This document shows positions 42,241-50,526 of a stretch of DNA of 64,000 nt, one piece after another (the stretch's first letter is position 1; every line of letters starts with the position of its first letter). The notes under the pieces are model-generated. The model ran no database searches. It was not told the DNA's origin and worked only from the letters and a program-made list of their open reading frames with translations. A program made the position numbers and the translations under genes. The DNA is from Paenibacillus dendrobii (GTDB lineage Bacteria; Bacillota; Bacilli; Paenibacillales; Paenibacillaceae), in assembly GCF_009807035.1 (NCBI RefSeq), contig NZ_WUBI01000007.1, positions 62,001 to 126,000 of the forward strand. The letters are read 5' to 3'.

Positions 42241-42588
42241 TTAAAGGTCGTACTCCGTTTTGCTGGAATAACCCCAAACAATCCACAAAATTGTATATAC
42301 CGGGGGCAAGAAGATGGAGAATAAAACGTAAGCTCCCGTTTTCCCGAAAGCATTCAACAGCTTAACCTGCCAAATAATCGCAAACACGATATTTACAATT
42401 GGAACCAAATAGATCAGAACCCACCATGCACTGATATTAATCAGTTTCAATTGCAAAATATAATTCAGAATCGGAACGAACGCAAACCAGGCAATGTCAT
42501 TCCTGTCCGCTTTTTTCGCAAGTTGAAAGTAAGCTCCGCAAACCACAAAATACACCACGATGTAAAGTACAATCAAAAATCCTGTCAT
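42241..42588 (-). CDS. DUF5684-like small membrane protein
   Basis: A 115-residue protein with four hydrophobic segments (about 2-22, 32-50, 55-75, 86-105). The pattern KADRNDIAWFAFVPILNYILQLKL followed by WWVLIYLVPIVNIVFAI is typical of the DUF5684 family, of unknown function. An AAGGGAGGGG ribosome site precedes the ATG. It stands alone on the minus strand, between the GH16 terminator and the reductase unit. Confidence 0.8.
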   Translation of the reverse strand: MTGFLIVLYIVVYFVVCGAYFQLAKKADRNDIAWFAFVPILNYILQLKLINISAWWVLIYLVPIVNIVFAIIWQVKLLNAFGKTGAYVLFSIFLPPVYTILWIVWGYSSKTEYDL

Positions 42589-42783
42589 TGAATCCCCTCC
42601 CTTAACATGGAATTAAAGTTAAAAATCCACTTTTCATGATTCGCTATCATTCGAGGAAACCCTTCTTTATTCTTCCTCCTTTCGACCTCAATCTACGTCA
42701 TGATACCTATGATTGTTATAAGGAGTCCTTTATACCATATTTTCAGGAGTGCTTTTTATGACTAAAAACCGTCCAACGACAGC

Positions 42784-42813
42784 AAAAAACCCGGCAGCAA
42801 AAGCCACCGGGTC
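42784..42813 (-). terminator. Terminator of FMN reductase gene
   Basis: ACCCGGTGGC pairs with GCTGCCGGGT around TTTT, followed on the minus strand by TTTTTTGC; 15 bp after the reductase stop. Confidence 0.85.
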
Positions 42814-42827
42814 CTAAAAGAGCTTCT

Positions 42828-43382
42828 TTATTTCAAAATAGAAGCCTGCTGGTTGTACCATTTCACGAAATTGTTGATGACAGAATCCAGGAAAAGCACT
42901 GTTGCTTCATCTTTGATATCGCCGTTCTCATCCATTTTCTCGTGAACGATGCCTACGTACACTTCGTTGCCCGGAAGCAGCGGAGAATTGACGCCTGGCG
43001 AGAACAAGATGTCACGTAGATGCTCTTGAGCGCGTACCGAACCCATAAGCCCCATGGAAGCCCCCATAATGAAAGAAGGCTTGCCAACCATGACGCGGTC
43101 GCCGCGGGACAGCCAATCGATGACATTCTTCAGAACGCCTGGAATCGAATAGTTATACTCAGGAGTTACCCATAAAACGGCATCTGCTGCAGCTACTTTT
43201 TCACGCAGCTCTCTAACAGGTGCAGGCGGGTCGTTCTCAATGTCCTGATCGTAAAAAGGAACCTCGCGGATGTTCAAAATCTCCACTTCCATCTGTTCCT
43301 TGTATTTATTCTTTACATACTCGGCAAGCTTCACGTTGTAAGAATCTTTGCGGATACTCCCTACCAATGCTACAACTTTCAT
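42828..43382 (-). CDS. NAD(P)H-dependent FMN reductase
   Basis: A 184-residue flavodoxin-like quinone/azo/chromate-type reductase. The FMN phosphate loop is VGSIRKDSYNVKLAEYV, the isoalloxazine site is TPEYNYSIPGVLKNVIDWLSR (TPEYN, residues about 75-79), and FIMGASMGLMGSVRAQEHLR is the dimer-site loop. It is preceded 50 bp upstream by a MarR regulator on the same strand, a standard quinone/oxidant-responsive pair. An ATTGGAGG-like site precedes the ATG. Confidence 0.92.
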   Translation of the reverse strand: MKVVALVGSIRKDSYNVKLAEYVKNKYKEQMEVEILNIREVPFYDQDIENDPPAPVRELREKVAAADAVLWVTPEYNYSIPGVLKNVIDWLSRGDRVMVGKPSFIMGASMGLMGSVRAQEHLRDILFSPGVNSPLLPGNEVYVGIVHEKMDENGDIKDEATVLFLDSVINNFVKWYNQQASILK

Positions 43383-43433
43383 TCTGTCATTCCTCCAATA
43401 TGTGTTTGTTTAGTATGCTTCCAAAGCCCAAGG

Positions 43434-43865
43434 TTATACCTGCTGCGCATTATCGCGCACTTTCCCAAGCAGCCTTCTCAGCTCTGAGGTTTCTTCTTCC
43501 GTCAACCCTTTGTTTAACAGCTCACGGGTGGCTGTGTTGATGGTATTCACTACTTCTCTAAGCTCTCTGCCCTTATTGGTCAGGTACACTTCCACAGAGC
43601 GGCGATCATTCGGACATCCTACCCGCCGGATATATCCTTTGCCTTCAAGGCTAAAAATCATCCGGGTAATGCTGGATTTATCTTTCCCGAGCTTCGCAGC
43701 AATGCAGTTCTGCGACATGCCTTCCCCTTCCATAAGGAGAGCCAGAATCAGATGCTGCTCCGGGGCTAATTGATAGGGAGCCAGCTGCTTTTTCAAATAT
43801 TGCGTGATCTCCAAATCAACGGTATGAATCAAGACCCCTATATTGTCAAATACTCTAGATCCCAC
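43434..43865 (-). CDS. MarR family transcriptional regulator
   Basis: A 143-residue winged-helix repressor. The recognition region is LMEGEGMSQNCIAAKLGKDKSSITRMIFSLEGKGYIRRV (residues 45-83) and the wing is CPNDRRSVEVYLTNKGREL. It is first in an operon with the FMN reductase; its own promoter region has two MarR-type palindromes (43881-43908), so it probably represses itself and the reductase until an oxidant or phenolic ligand is bound. Cysteines near the wing (GCPNDRR) could be redox-sensing. Confidence 0.92.
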   Translation of the reverse strand: MGSRVFDNIGVLIHTVDLEITQYLKKQLAPYQLAPEQHLILALLMEGEGMSQNCIAAKLGKDKSSITRMIFSLEGKGYIRRVGCPNDRRSVEVYLTNKGRELREVVNTINTATRELLNKGLTEEETSELRRLLGKVRDNAQQV

Positions 43866-43880
43866 CGTATCACCCCGTTA

Positions 43881-43908
43881 GTTGATATAACAACCGTTGA
43901 CTAGTCAA
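43881..43908. promoter_or_regulatory. Paired MarR-type operators
   Basis: GTTGATATAACAAC (43881-43894, GTTG/CAAC arms) and the perfect palindrome TTGACTAGTCAA (43897-43908) lie side by side just upstream of the MarR gene. The TTG-N6-CAA layout is the common MarR box. Confidence 0.65.
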
Positions 43909-43927
43909 TTATCTTATGCCAGGACGA

Positions 43928-44209
43928 TTATGTCAAACGCAGTTCATTCCATTCATGAACCAATCCTTCAGTTGCTATCATAAATTGCTGTTGTACAGCA
44001 GTATTTTCCCGTGTTCGAAAGCATTTGACTTGGGGAAGCTCAGGAACTTTAAACGTATTTACTCCATCGCCCCCATAAGCTGCACCTATCACGGCATACA
44101 AGCTTTGATATTGTTCCACCGAAAGCTCCTGCCCATTACAAAATACCCATCCGGCCGGAGCCGATTCTCCGGTAAACTTTCTGATCTCTCCTAAGTATGG
44201 CTTGTTCAT
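43928..44209 (-). CDS. Tail-collar domain protein (MdpB-like), orphan
   Basis: A 93-residue protein matching the phage tail-collar fold seen in microcystin-dependent-type proteins: YLGEIRKFTGESAPAGWVFCNGQELSV near the N-terminus, then YGGDGVNTFKVPELP. Normally several such genes occur together or within phage tail modules; here there is one copy and no other phage gene nearby. The frame extends 15 codons upstream; the ATG at 44207-44209 with GAGGAG is the start. The biological role is unknown. Confidence 0.85.
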   Translation of the reverse strand: MNKPYLGEIRKFTGESAPAGWVFCNGQELSVEQYQSLYAVIGAAYGGDGVNTFKVPELPQVKCFRTRENTAVQQQFMIATEGLVHEWNELRLT

Positions 44210-44492
44210 CCAACGGCTCCTCTCATTTTCCGAGACATGTATGAAATGATTCATCCCGTGAGTACGATACTCCTATTGTACATACCCGTTCTGAACATTT
44301 TCTGAACATCCCCTCATAGTAAGAATGACGAATGAACATTGCACAAAAAAGCCGCCTGGAATCTTTGCCAGCGACTTATTTTGTATCCACATTCTTTTTA
44401 ATTAACTCCACCATGATGAATGACCCGGAATATGCTCGGGCATCGTTCCAATATGCTTGGCTGAGCGTTCCACGTAAAGGAACTTTTGCGTT

Positions 44493-44924
44493 CTATTTCA
44501 TTTGGCCAATGGACAGACTCACCTTATAATTCCCGTAATTTAAAATATCGTCCAGTAGCTCGTTCAGCTCCTGAGGCGAGCCCACCCGGACCCGCATCCA
44601 GTAACAGCCGCCTTCTCCGCTAACCCGATGCATTTCGACCACCTCTTGATGTTCCTGTACAAAGGATAGGAAGAGCTGATGGGCGCTGTTCGATTTGAGG
44701 AATACGGTAACAAAGGCATGCACCGCCAACCCGATTTTATTCGGATTCCAACGCAGCGTGTAGCCTTCGATCACGCCGGCATCCTGCAGCTTGCGCACGC
44801 GCGCCCCGACCGCCTGCCCCGTTAAATGAACGAGCTCGCCAATATCCTTGTAAGAACGGGTTGAATCTTCAATTAAAAGATCCAGAATCCGCAAATCCAC
44901 TTCATCCAATGCGAAATGATTCAC
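44493..44924 (-). CDS. Lrp/AsnC family transcriptional regulator
   Basis: A 143-residue regulator: N-terminal helix-turn-helix (DEVDLRILDLLIEDSTRSYKDIGELVHLTGQAVGARVRKL, residues 7-46) and a C-terminal RAM ligand domain (about 65-140; AVHAFVTVFL, VVEMHRVSGEGGCYWMRVRV). The start is a GTG at 44922-44924 with AAAGGAA. Its usual divergent target may have been damaged: the gene immediately on the other side, an MBL hydrolase, lacks its 5' part, and the expected intergenic region is missing. Confidence 0.92.
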   Translation of the reverse strand: MNHFALDEVDLRILDLLIEDSTRSYKDIGELVHLTGQAVGARVRKLQDAGVIEGYTLRWNPNKIGLAVHAFVTVFLKSNSAHQLFLSFVQEHQEVVEMHRVSGEGGCYWMRVRVGSPQELNELLDDILNYGNYKVSLSIGQMK

Positions 44925-44940
44925 CGTCTCAAATTCCTTT

Positions 44941-45535
44941 CACCGTGAAAAGCTGGCTCAAACCGGATGCAGTCCTGTTAACACATTTACACCCCGATCA
45001 TTGGGACCAGGCGGCGGTAGAGGCTTTGGACAAATCACTGCTGATCCTGTGCCAGCCGGGCGAAGAGGCGGCGGTTCGCAAGGTCGGTTTTACTGACGTA
45101 ACAGAAGTACATGAAAGCTTAACTTACAAGGGAACAATGATTTTCCGCACGACCGGACAACATGGCACAGGCAAAATCGGCCGGCTCATGGGCCAGGTAT
45201 CCGGCTATGTTTTCAAGGCTGAAGGCGAGCCCGCTCTCTATATCGCCGGGGACACGATCTGGTGCGAAGATGTGAAGCGGGTCCTGGATGAGCATCATCC
45301 GGAGTATACATTGGTTAATGCCGGCGGCGCCAAATTCATCGAAGGCGGAACGATCATTATGAATGAGGACGATGTGGTCAGCTTATGCCGGTACGCTCCC
45401 TATACGAAAATCGCTGCCATTCACATGGAAGCTATCAATCACTGCTTCACCACGAGAGCAGACCTGAAAGGACGGATCGATGCCGAGCACTTGACTGATC
45501 AGGTCCGGATTCCTCTGGATGGTGAATGGTTCTAA
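44941..45535 (+). pseudogene. MBL-fold hydrolase, 5'-truncated
   Basis: The frame encodes the C-terminal two-thirds of a COG2220/YtnP-like metallo-beta-lactamase-fold hydrolase: metal motif THLHPDHWD, then GTGKIGRLMGQVSGYVF, LYIAGDTIW and AIHMEAINHC. The usual first 60-75 residues are absent; homologues begin with a strand pair and an IDPM-type motif before this point. The open frame upstream to 44861 is just the antisense of the Lrp gene. No ribosome site precedes the remaining GTG/ATG codons. The best explanation is a deletion that removed the 5' end together with the Lrp-MBL intergenic region, although the remaining frame is intact and might be expressed by chance. Confidence 0.75.
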
Positions 45536-45599
45536 ACATCAGCATTTTCATACTGATGGTGCTCCAAGCGGCCGACATAACGGGATTATGATTTCCACA

Positions 45600-45640
45600 A
45601 AAAAAAGCTTGCCTCAATGACCTGAGACAAGCTCTTTTTC
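45600..45640. terminator. Bidirectional terminator
   Basis: AGCTTG.CTCA pairs with TGAG.CAAGCT, with A and T runs on each side; it ends both the truncated MBL gene and the stress protein gene. Confidence 0.85.
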
Positions 45641-45654
45641 AATTCTCCGAACTC

Positions 45655-46053
45655 TTAAACCATATATGGGAAGTACGTAATCGTCGGGTCAAAATCATCG
45701 TTGTCGTACTCTTTGCCGCCCCAGGCGATGACAACGATTCGGTCACGGTCCATATCTTCTTCCAGACGTTCCGCATCAGTATCGGAGATCCCCATGGATC
45801 TCATCTTCGCGCGAAGTTCATCCCCGCGGGATCGGAAGATGTTGGCGATTGCCGTACCCATGCCTTCTTCGTCCATGCCAATTTGCTCAGTGCCGGTTTG
45901 GTCCGCTACGCGGTCCGTTCTATCCTTGTCATGAGCCAGAACATAAATGCGGTCCGTACTGTATCCCTCAGCCACGAATTTATCCACCTGCGCCCGGACT
46001 TCCCCTGCCGTACTTACGGTTTGAACCTTTGTCATCATTACATTGGTTTCCAT
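45655..46053 (-). CDS. General stress protein (YflT-like, heat-induced)
   Basis: A 132-residue soluble protein of the general stress protein 17M/YflT family: VSTAGEVRAQVDKFVAEGYSTDRIYVLAHDKDRT at the N-terminus and DAERLEEDMDRDRIVVIAWGG at the C-terminus. In bacilli such genes are often sigma-B dependent; I see no clear sigma-B promoter here. The molecular function is unknown. The ATG follows AGGAGGA. Confidence 0.85.
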   Translation of the reverse strand: METNVMMTKVQTVSTAGEVRAQVDKFVAEGYSTDRIYVLAHDKDRTDRVADQTGTEQIGMDEEGMGTAIANIFRSRGDELRAKMRSMGISDTDAERLEEDMDRDRIVVIAWGGKEYDNDDFDPTITYFPYMV

Positions 46054-46142
46054 GATTGGTTCCTCCTCTATTTTATCTTTTCTGCAGCGTCTGCTACAAC
46101 GTTTATAACCGCAAAGCGAGAGGATGAACCTTGGAAATATTT

Positions 46143-46979
46143 TTATGAAGCCGTATGAGCTTCGATGGCCTGGATGATCGTATCCCAGTCATCAGCGTGA
46201 AGTTCATGGCCCGTTCCGTGCAGCGTCAGAAGCTTCGCATCCGGGATGACAGCGGCAAGATGAACCCCGTGCTCATAGGGAATAATCGGATCCTCCGTCC
46301 CGTGGACGATAAGCGCGGGCACATCAATTTCATTCGTTCTCACCAGATCGGTTTCACCACCGGATACGAGCGCATGATTCATCATGCTAGCCGGATGGGC
46401 GGAGCGTCTGAACTCCTTTTTCGCCAAAAGGGCTATCTTGTCCTTATCAAACGAATGCTTTGAGCCTCTTAGAACCCTCCATTTTGCTGTTGTAAACTCG
46501 ACAATCGATGCCTCGTTCGTCCAGTCCACTTCCCCCGCATTTTCAAAAAAACGGTCGACCTTCTCTTCCGAGGGCGGAAGTTCCGGGGCAAAATTGGATG
46601 TCGCTAGTAGTGTCACGCTTAGAACCCGCTTCGGATGTCTCAAAGCGACCATTTGCGTAAGCATACCGCCCATCGACATCCCCACCACATGAGCTTTCTC
46701 AATACCATACTCATCCAAGATATGAATCGCGTCATCCGCCATATCATCAAACGTGTATTCCGGCTGGCCTGCCGCGTATGTCATGGACCGTCCCGTATCG
46801 CGGTTATCATAACGAATGACGAATCTTCCTCTCCCCGCTAGCCGCCTGCAAAAATCATCCTCCCACCATATCATGGATGCTGTTGCACCCATAATCAGCA
46901 GAATAGCCGGATCCTTCGGATCTCCGAAGCCTTCCGTGCATAGGTCAATTCCATTTACTTTCAATAACCGTTCGTTCAT
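46143..46979 (-). CDS. Alpha/beta-fold hydrolase
   Basis: A 278-residue hydrolase. The nucleophile elbow is GMSMGG (about residues 98-103), the acid is Asp in HGTEDPIIP and the catalytic His is in GTGHELH. The N-terminal ILLIMGATASMIWW gives the oxyanion site. It resembles the esterase/haloperoxidase-like group; the substrate is not predictable. No signal peptide. The ATG follows GGGAGGA. Confidence 0.88.
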   Translation of the reverse strand: MNERLLKVNGIDLCTEGFGDPKDPAILLIMGATASMIWWEDDFCRRLAGRGRFVIRYDNRDTGRSMTYAAGQPEYTFDDMADDAIHILDEYGIEKAHVVGMSMGGMLTQMVALRHPKRVLSVTLLATSNFAPELPPSEEKVDRFFENAGEVDWTNEASIVEFTTAKWRVLRGSKHSFDKDKIALLAKKEFRRSAHPASMMNHALVSGGETDLVRTNEIDVPALIVHGTEDPIIPYEHGVHLAAVIPDAKLLTLHGTGHELHADDWDTIIQAIEAHTAS

Positions 46980-47352
46980 GTTCTATTCCTCCCATAATCC
47001 GCAAGATTAGAATACAAAAAAGCACAGGCTTTCTCGCCTGCGCTTTCTATACGTCGTAATCGGAAATGGAAAAGAAAGAGGACATGATCCTCCAATGGTG
47101 ACATTCCGTCAAAACAACTCACAAATTATCCATCAATTAGAGATGACTAAAGTGAGTTTTCGGCTGCCATATGTTGACCCTTTCCGATTACTGCGCAAAA
47201 AAGCACAGACTTCAAGCATGAAATCATTCGCTTAAAGAGAAACCGGAAAAAAAATCAACATACGTAACCCTCCGTTCATAATGAATTGCCTTTATCCTAA
47301 CATAACAATTTTCCTATTTCAAACATTTTCCATCCGTTCTCATCATCAGCTG
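46980..47352. other. Gene-free region with a nested repeat structure
   Basis: No coding frame is convincing here. A hairpin AAAGCACAGGC/GCCTGCGCTTT (47018-47050) could terminate transcription. An 11-bp inverted repeat, GTAATCGGAAA (47056-47066) and TTTCCGATTAC (47181-47191), encloses about 114 bp. The sequence AAAAAAGCACAG occurs both before (47016-47027) and after (47197-47208) it. This looks like a small non-autonomous insertion or an unusual long UTR of the DeoR gene. Confidence 0.4.
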
Positions 47353-48123
47353 TTAACTGCCGATCAAGACCTCCACATCCAGTCTGTTCAGCGCATCAAT
47401 CCATTGCTGGGAACAACCGGGGTCCGTTACGATCATGGATATATGTTCGATTGGGGCGATTTGCGCAAACGTAGTGACCCCGAATTTGGAATGATCCGCA
47501 ACCAAAATGGATTCTTCGGTACGCTGCATCATTCTACGCGACAGCAAAGCTTCTTCCAGGTTGTACTCTGTAATGCCATCCGCAAGGGAAATTCCCCCTG
47601 CCGAAATGAACGCCTTATTCACTTTAAACTGATCCAGCAGCTGATGAGCAATCGCCCCTGTCGCCGCTTGGTAGCTCATATTTACCTCGCCGCCCGCAAA
47701 GATCACTTTTCCCTGAAATCCTTCCATCGCGCTTGCCAAAATAGGTACGGAGCTAGTGATCACTGTGACATCCGCCCGATCCTTCAACTCCCGCATAATT
47801 TGAAGCGTTGTCGTTCCATTGTCCAGCAGAATGGTTTCCCCTTCTCCGATCAGCGCGGCGGCCGCTTTACCGATCGCCTGCTTTTCGCTCTGGTGCATTT
47901 GGGATCTCTTGATAAAAGTCGGCTCAATCCGCTCCGAACGGGTTTGTACCGCTCCTCCGTATACCTTTCGCAGCCTGCCTTCCTTTTCCAACCGGTCCAA
48001 GTCACGACGAATCGTCTCCGTGGAGACATGAAACAGTCCAGCCAAGGCGTGCACCTGCACCTTCCCTTCCGTGCTTAACTGGGCGAGAATGGTTTGCCGG
48101 CGCTCCTCATAGGTTAGGGACAT
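47353..48123 (-). CDS. DeoR family transcriptional regulator
   Basis: A 256-residue repressor of the DeoR/GlpR sugar-phosphate class. The N-terminal HTH is RRQTILAQLSTEGKVQVHALAGLFHVSTETIRRDL (residues 7-41), and the C-terminal sensor domain carries LLDNGTTTLQIMREL, the DNGTT phosphosugar-binding loop, and the ISLADGITEYNLEEA motif. The ATG at 48121-48123 has TAAGGAGGA; the frame upstream is excluded. It is divergent from the phosphoesterase-exporter unit, whose promoter carries repeats that it probably binds. Confidence 0.92.
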   Translation of the reverse strand: MSLTYEERRQTILAQLSTEGKVQVHALAGLFHVSTETIRRDLDRLEKEGRLRKVYGGAVQTRSERIEPTFIKRSQMHQSEKQAIGKAAAALIGEGETILLDNGTTTLQIMRELKDRADVTVITSSVPILASAMEGFQGKVIFAGGEVNMSYQAATGAIAHQLLDQFKVNKAFISAGGISLADGITEYNLEEALLSRRMMQRTEESILVADHSKFGVTTFAQIAPIEHISMIVTDPGCSQQWIDALNRLDVEVLIGS

Positions 48124-48289
48124 ATGAATATTCCTCCTTACTTGACCATTCCTATTGCATGTTGTGTTTTGTTGTTGTTTTCCCTCAGTGTATAAGCTCA
48201 TCATGAATCTTGTCAAACTTCGAATATCTTCAATATGAAATGCTATAGATCTCGTTTTAACGTAGATTTAACAATATTTCAAAAAAGAA

Positions 48290-48318
48290 TTGACAACATG
48301 TAATACAAGGCATACAAT
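48290..48318 (+). promoter_or_regulatory. Sigma-A promoter of phosphoesterase-exporter unit
   Basis: TTGACA (48290-48295), a 17-bp spacer and TACAAT (48313-48318), close to the ideal promoter, lie 74 bp before the start codon. Confidence 0.8.
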
Positions 48319-48325
48319 CAACACG

Positions 48326-48355
48326 AAAACAACATGAATTAACATAAAACAACAT
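48326..48355 (+). promoter_or_regulatory. Repeated operator AAAACAACAT (DeoR candidate)
   Basis: AAAACAACAT occurs at 48326-48335 and again at 48346-48355, exactly 20 bp apart and just downstream of the -10. A related ACAACAT overlaps the -35. Its complement, in the form ATGTTGTGTTTTGTTGTTGT, lies at 48159-48178 near the DeoR start. The position fits repression of both divergent units. Confidence 0.6.
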
Positions 48356-48391
48356 AATTGCAACGATTAATTTTACAAGGGGGAAACAAAA

Positions 48392-49351
48392 TTGAGCAGA
48401 AAATTAACTTTCCGCGAGGACGGAACTTTTACTATAGTACAATTTACCGATCTTCATTGGAAAAATGGCGAACCCGAAGATGATCGTACCCGCGCGCTGA
48501 TGGAACGAACGCTGGATGCAGAGAAACCGGATATGGTCGTCTTTACAGGGGATGTCATCTATACCGGGGAAGTATCACCCGGTTATAGCGAATGCGAGAA
48601 TCCGGTTCAAGCTTTCAAGGACGCCGTTGCAACAGTAGAAAACCGCGGGATTCCTTGGGCTGTCGTCTTCGGCAACCATGACACGGAAAACCGTATCACG
48701 CGGGAAGAACTCATGCAGGTTGCTTTATCGCTCCCGCATACCGTGGCGGAGTCCGGTCCAAAGGAGATTACCGGCGAAGGTAACTTCACGGTCGAGCTGG
48801 TGGATGCAGAAGGAAATCCTGCCGCCAATCTGTACTTCTTGGACTCTGGCAATCTCTCGCCTCTAGAGCATGTACCCTACTACAACTGGGTAAGACGCAA
48901 TCAGATCGACTGGCTGGTGAGCGAATCTGCACGTCTGAATCCGGCGAAGCAGGCCGGCAAGCTGCCTGCACTTACCTTCTTCCATATTCCAGTCCCTGAG
49001 TATCAGGAAGTATGGGATACGCAAACCTGCTACGGAAACAAGTATGAGCCTGTATGCTGTGCTCCCGTAAATTCGGGACTGTTCACGGCACTGCTCGAAA
49101 TGGGCGATGTCGTCGGCACGTTTTGCGGGCATGATCACGTTAACGATTATTATGGCGAACTGCACGGTATCCGTCTTTGCTATGGCCGGGCAACCGGTTA
49201 TAACACCTATGGCAGAGAAGGCTTCATGCGCGGAGCTCGCATCATTCGCCTGAAGGCCGGAGAAGCCGATTTTACGACCTGGCTTCGTCTTGAAGACGGC
49301 TCAGTGGTTACCGAGCAGCCTGTTCACCATCCCGGCGACGACGAAAATTAA
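48392..49351 (+). CDS. Metallophosphoesterase (Dcr2/calcineurin-like)
   Basis: A 319-residue calcineurin-like phosphoesterase with all metal motifs: FTDLHWKNG (D-x-H), VFTGDVIYTG (GD), VFGNHDTENR (GNHD), ALTFFHIP (H) and CGHDHVNDYY (GHxH). It starts at a TTG (48392) with AAGGGGG. No signal peptide, so intracellular; yeast Dcr2-like relatives act on phosphoesters or phosphoproteins. It is co-transcribed with a DMT transporter 21 bp downstream and controlled by the divergent DeoR, which suggests handling of a phosphorylated sugar or polyol. Confidence 0.9.
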   Translation: MSRKLTFREDGTFTIVQFTDLHWKNGEPEDDRTRALMERTLDAEKPDMVVFTGDVIYTGEVSPGYSECENPVQAFKDAVATVENRGIPWAVVFGNHDTENRITREELMQVALSLPHTVAESGPKEITGEGNFTVELVDAEGNPAANLYFLDSGNLSPLEHVPYYNWVRRNQIDWLVSESARLNPAKQAGKLPALTFFHIPVPEYQEVWDTQTCYGNKYEPVCCAPVNSGLFTALLEMGDVVGTFCGHDHVNDYYGELHGIRLCYGRATGYNTYGREGFMRGARIIRLKAGEADFTTWLRLEDGSVVTEQPVHHPGDDEN

Positions 49352-49372
49352 CTTCTAAGGAGCCTTGCATTC

Positions 49373-50230
49373 ATGCTTTTACCTATACTACTCGTACTCG
49401 CTTCCGGTATGGCACATGCCGTCTGGAGCATGTTTACCAAACGGAGTTTGAACAAAGGCGTTTTTCTGTGGTCGATCATGATGATTCCAGCCGTGATCCT
49501 GCTTCCCGTCTTGATTATGGAGCTGTGGAAGCATCCTCTATCCTGGAGTGCGTACGGATTGCTGCTGTTGTCCGTTGCTCTACAGGCTTTGTACTCTTGG
49601 TTATTATCCAAAACTTATGAACTCGGCGATCTATCGCAAATCTATCCGATCATGCGGGGAACCAGCACGCTGCTGGTCCCGATCATCGGGGTTCTTTTCC
49701 TGAAAGAGTCGCTGTCCCTTTTCGGATGGGCCGGCATTATCCTTATGCTCGGCGGCTTCTTCCTTCTCAGCGGAATAGGCCCGCGCCGCAAGAATGCAAA
49801 TACGCAGCCGCAAAGTTTGAAACCTTTTGCTTTAGCGCTATGCGTGGGGTTATGTACGACCGGCTATGTATTCGTGGATAAACTGAATTTGGAGCACGTC
49901 TCTCCCGTTGCACTGCTCGAAGTGACCAACATCGGTTTCGTCTTGGGCCTGACTCCTCTGGTCCTGGCTTCCGGCAGCCTGCGGCAGGAGTGGCGCAAGA
50001 ACCGGTCCACCATTTTTTTGGGAGCGATTCTCAACCCAGGTTCTTATCTGCTCTTCCTCTTCGCGATGCAGCAAGCGCCAATGGCTCACATCAGTCCTTT
50101 GCGTGAAATCGGTACTGTATTTGCGACGTTCCTGGGAGTGCTTCTCCTGAAGGAGCAGCAGGGATTGAAGCGGATCACGACCTCCATTGTGGTGTTCTGC
50201 GGGATCTTATTGATTGGGATGTTGGGTTAA
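49373..50230 (+). CDS. EamA/DMT-type membrane transporter
   Basis: A 285-residue, ten-helix drug/metabolite transporter with two EamA repeats (about 5-140 and 150-285). Each repeat ends in the typical PIMRGTSTLLVPIIGVLFLKE and PLREIGTVFATFLGVLLLKE helices (seen as split motifs GTSTLLVPIIGVLFLKE and IGTVFATFLGVLLLKE). It is co-transcribed with the phosphoesterase; it may take the dephosphorylated product out of, or into, the cell. The ATG follows AAGGAGCC. Confidence 0.9.
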   Translation: MLLPILLVLASGMAHAVWSMFTKRSLNKGVFLWSIMMIPAVILLPVLIMELWKHPLSWSAYGLLLLSVALQALYSWLLSKTYELGDLSQIYPIMRGTSTLLVPIIGVLFLKESLSLFGWAGIILMLGGFFLLSGIGPRRKNANTQPQSLKPFALALCVGLCTTGYVFVDKLNLEHVSPVALLEVTNIGFVLGLTPLVLASGSLRQEWRKNRSTIFLGAILNPGSYLLFLFAMQQAPMAHISPLREIGTVFATFLGVLLLKEQQGLKRITTSIVVFCGILLIGMLG

Positions 50231-50241
50231 TTGAAAACAAT

Positions 50242-50287
50242 AAAAGAGCCGCCTCAAAGGTCAATGAACCTTAAGGCGGCTCTTTTG
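50242..50287 (+). terminator. Terminator of phosphoesterase-DMT unit
   Basis: AAAAGAGCCGCCT pairs with AGGCGGCTCTTTT with further pairing (AAGGT/ACCTT) inside; 12 bp after the DMT gene. The following 230 bp up to 50526 contain no gene. Confidence 0.92.
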
Positions 50288-50526
50288 CATTCCTGCTTTA
50301 TCCGTAAGGAAGATTTGCTGGCAGAACATTTGGACCGTACCTATTGTTCGCTATATTCCAGCTGATGAAATAGAGACGGAAATGAATCAATATATATCGT
50401 GAATCGTGATTCGAAAGTTTTTCGTCAGGTCCGATCCCGCTACTGTTAACACCTCGAATAATACGGATTGGAATGTGGGGATAATGTTTACATACTGTTA
50501 GAGTCAGCTCTAAAGGAGAGATAACG

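Noticed and set aside
42758..42817. 19-residue plus-strand ORF starting MTKNRPTTAKNPAAKATGS with AGGAG upstream
   Set aside because: It overlaps the terminator of the FMN reductase gene and is very short; a tiny spore-type peptide is possible but unsupported.
44332..44529. 65-codon plus-strand frame before the Lrp gene end
   Set aside because: No ribosome site; antisense to the end of Lrp.
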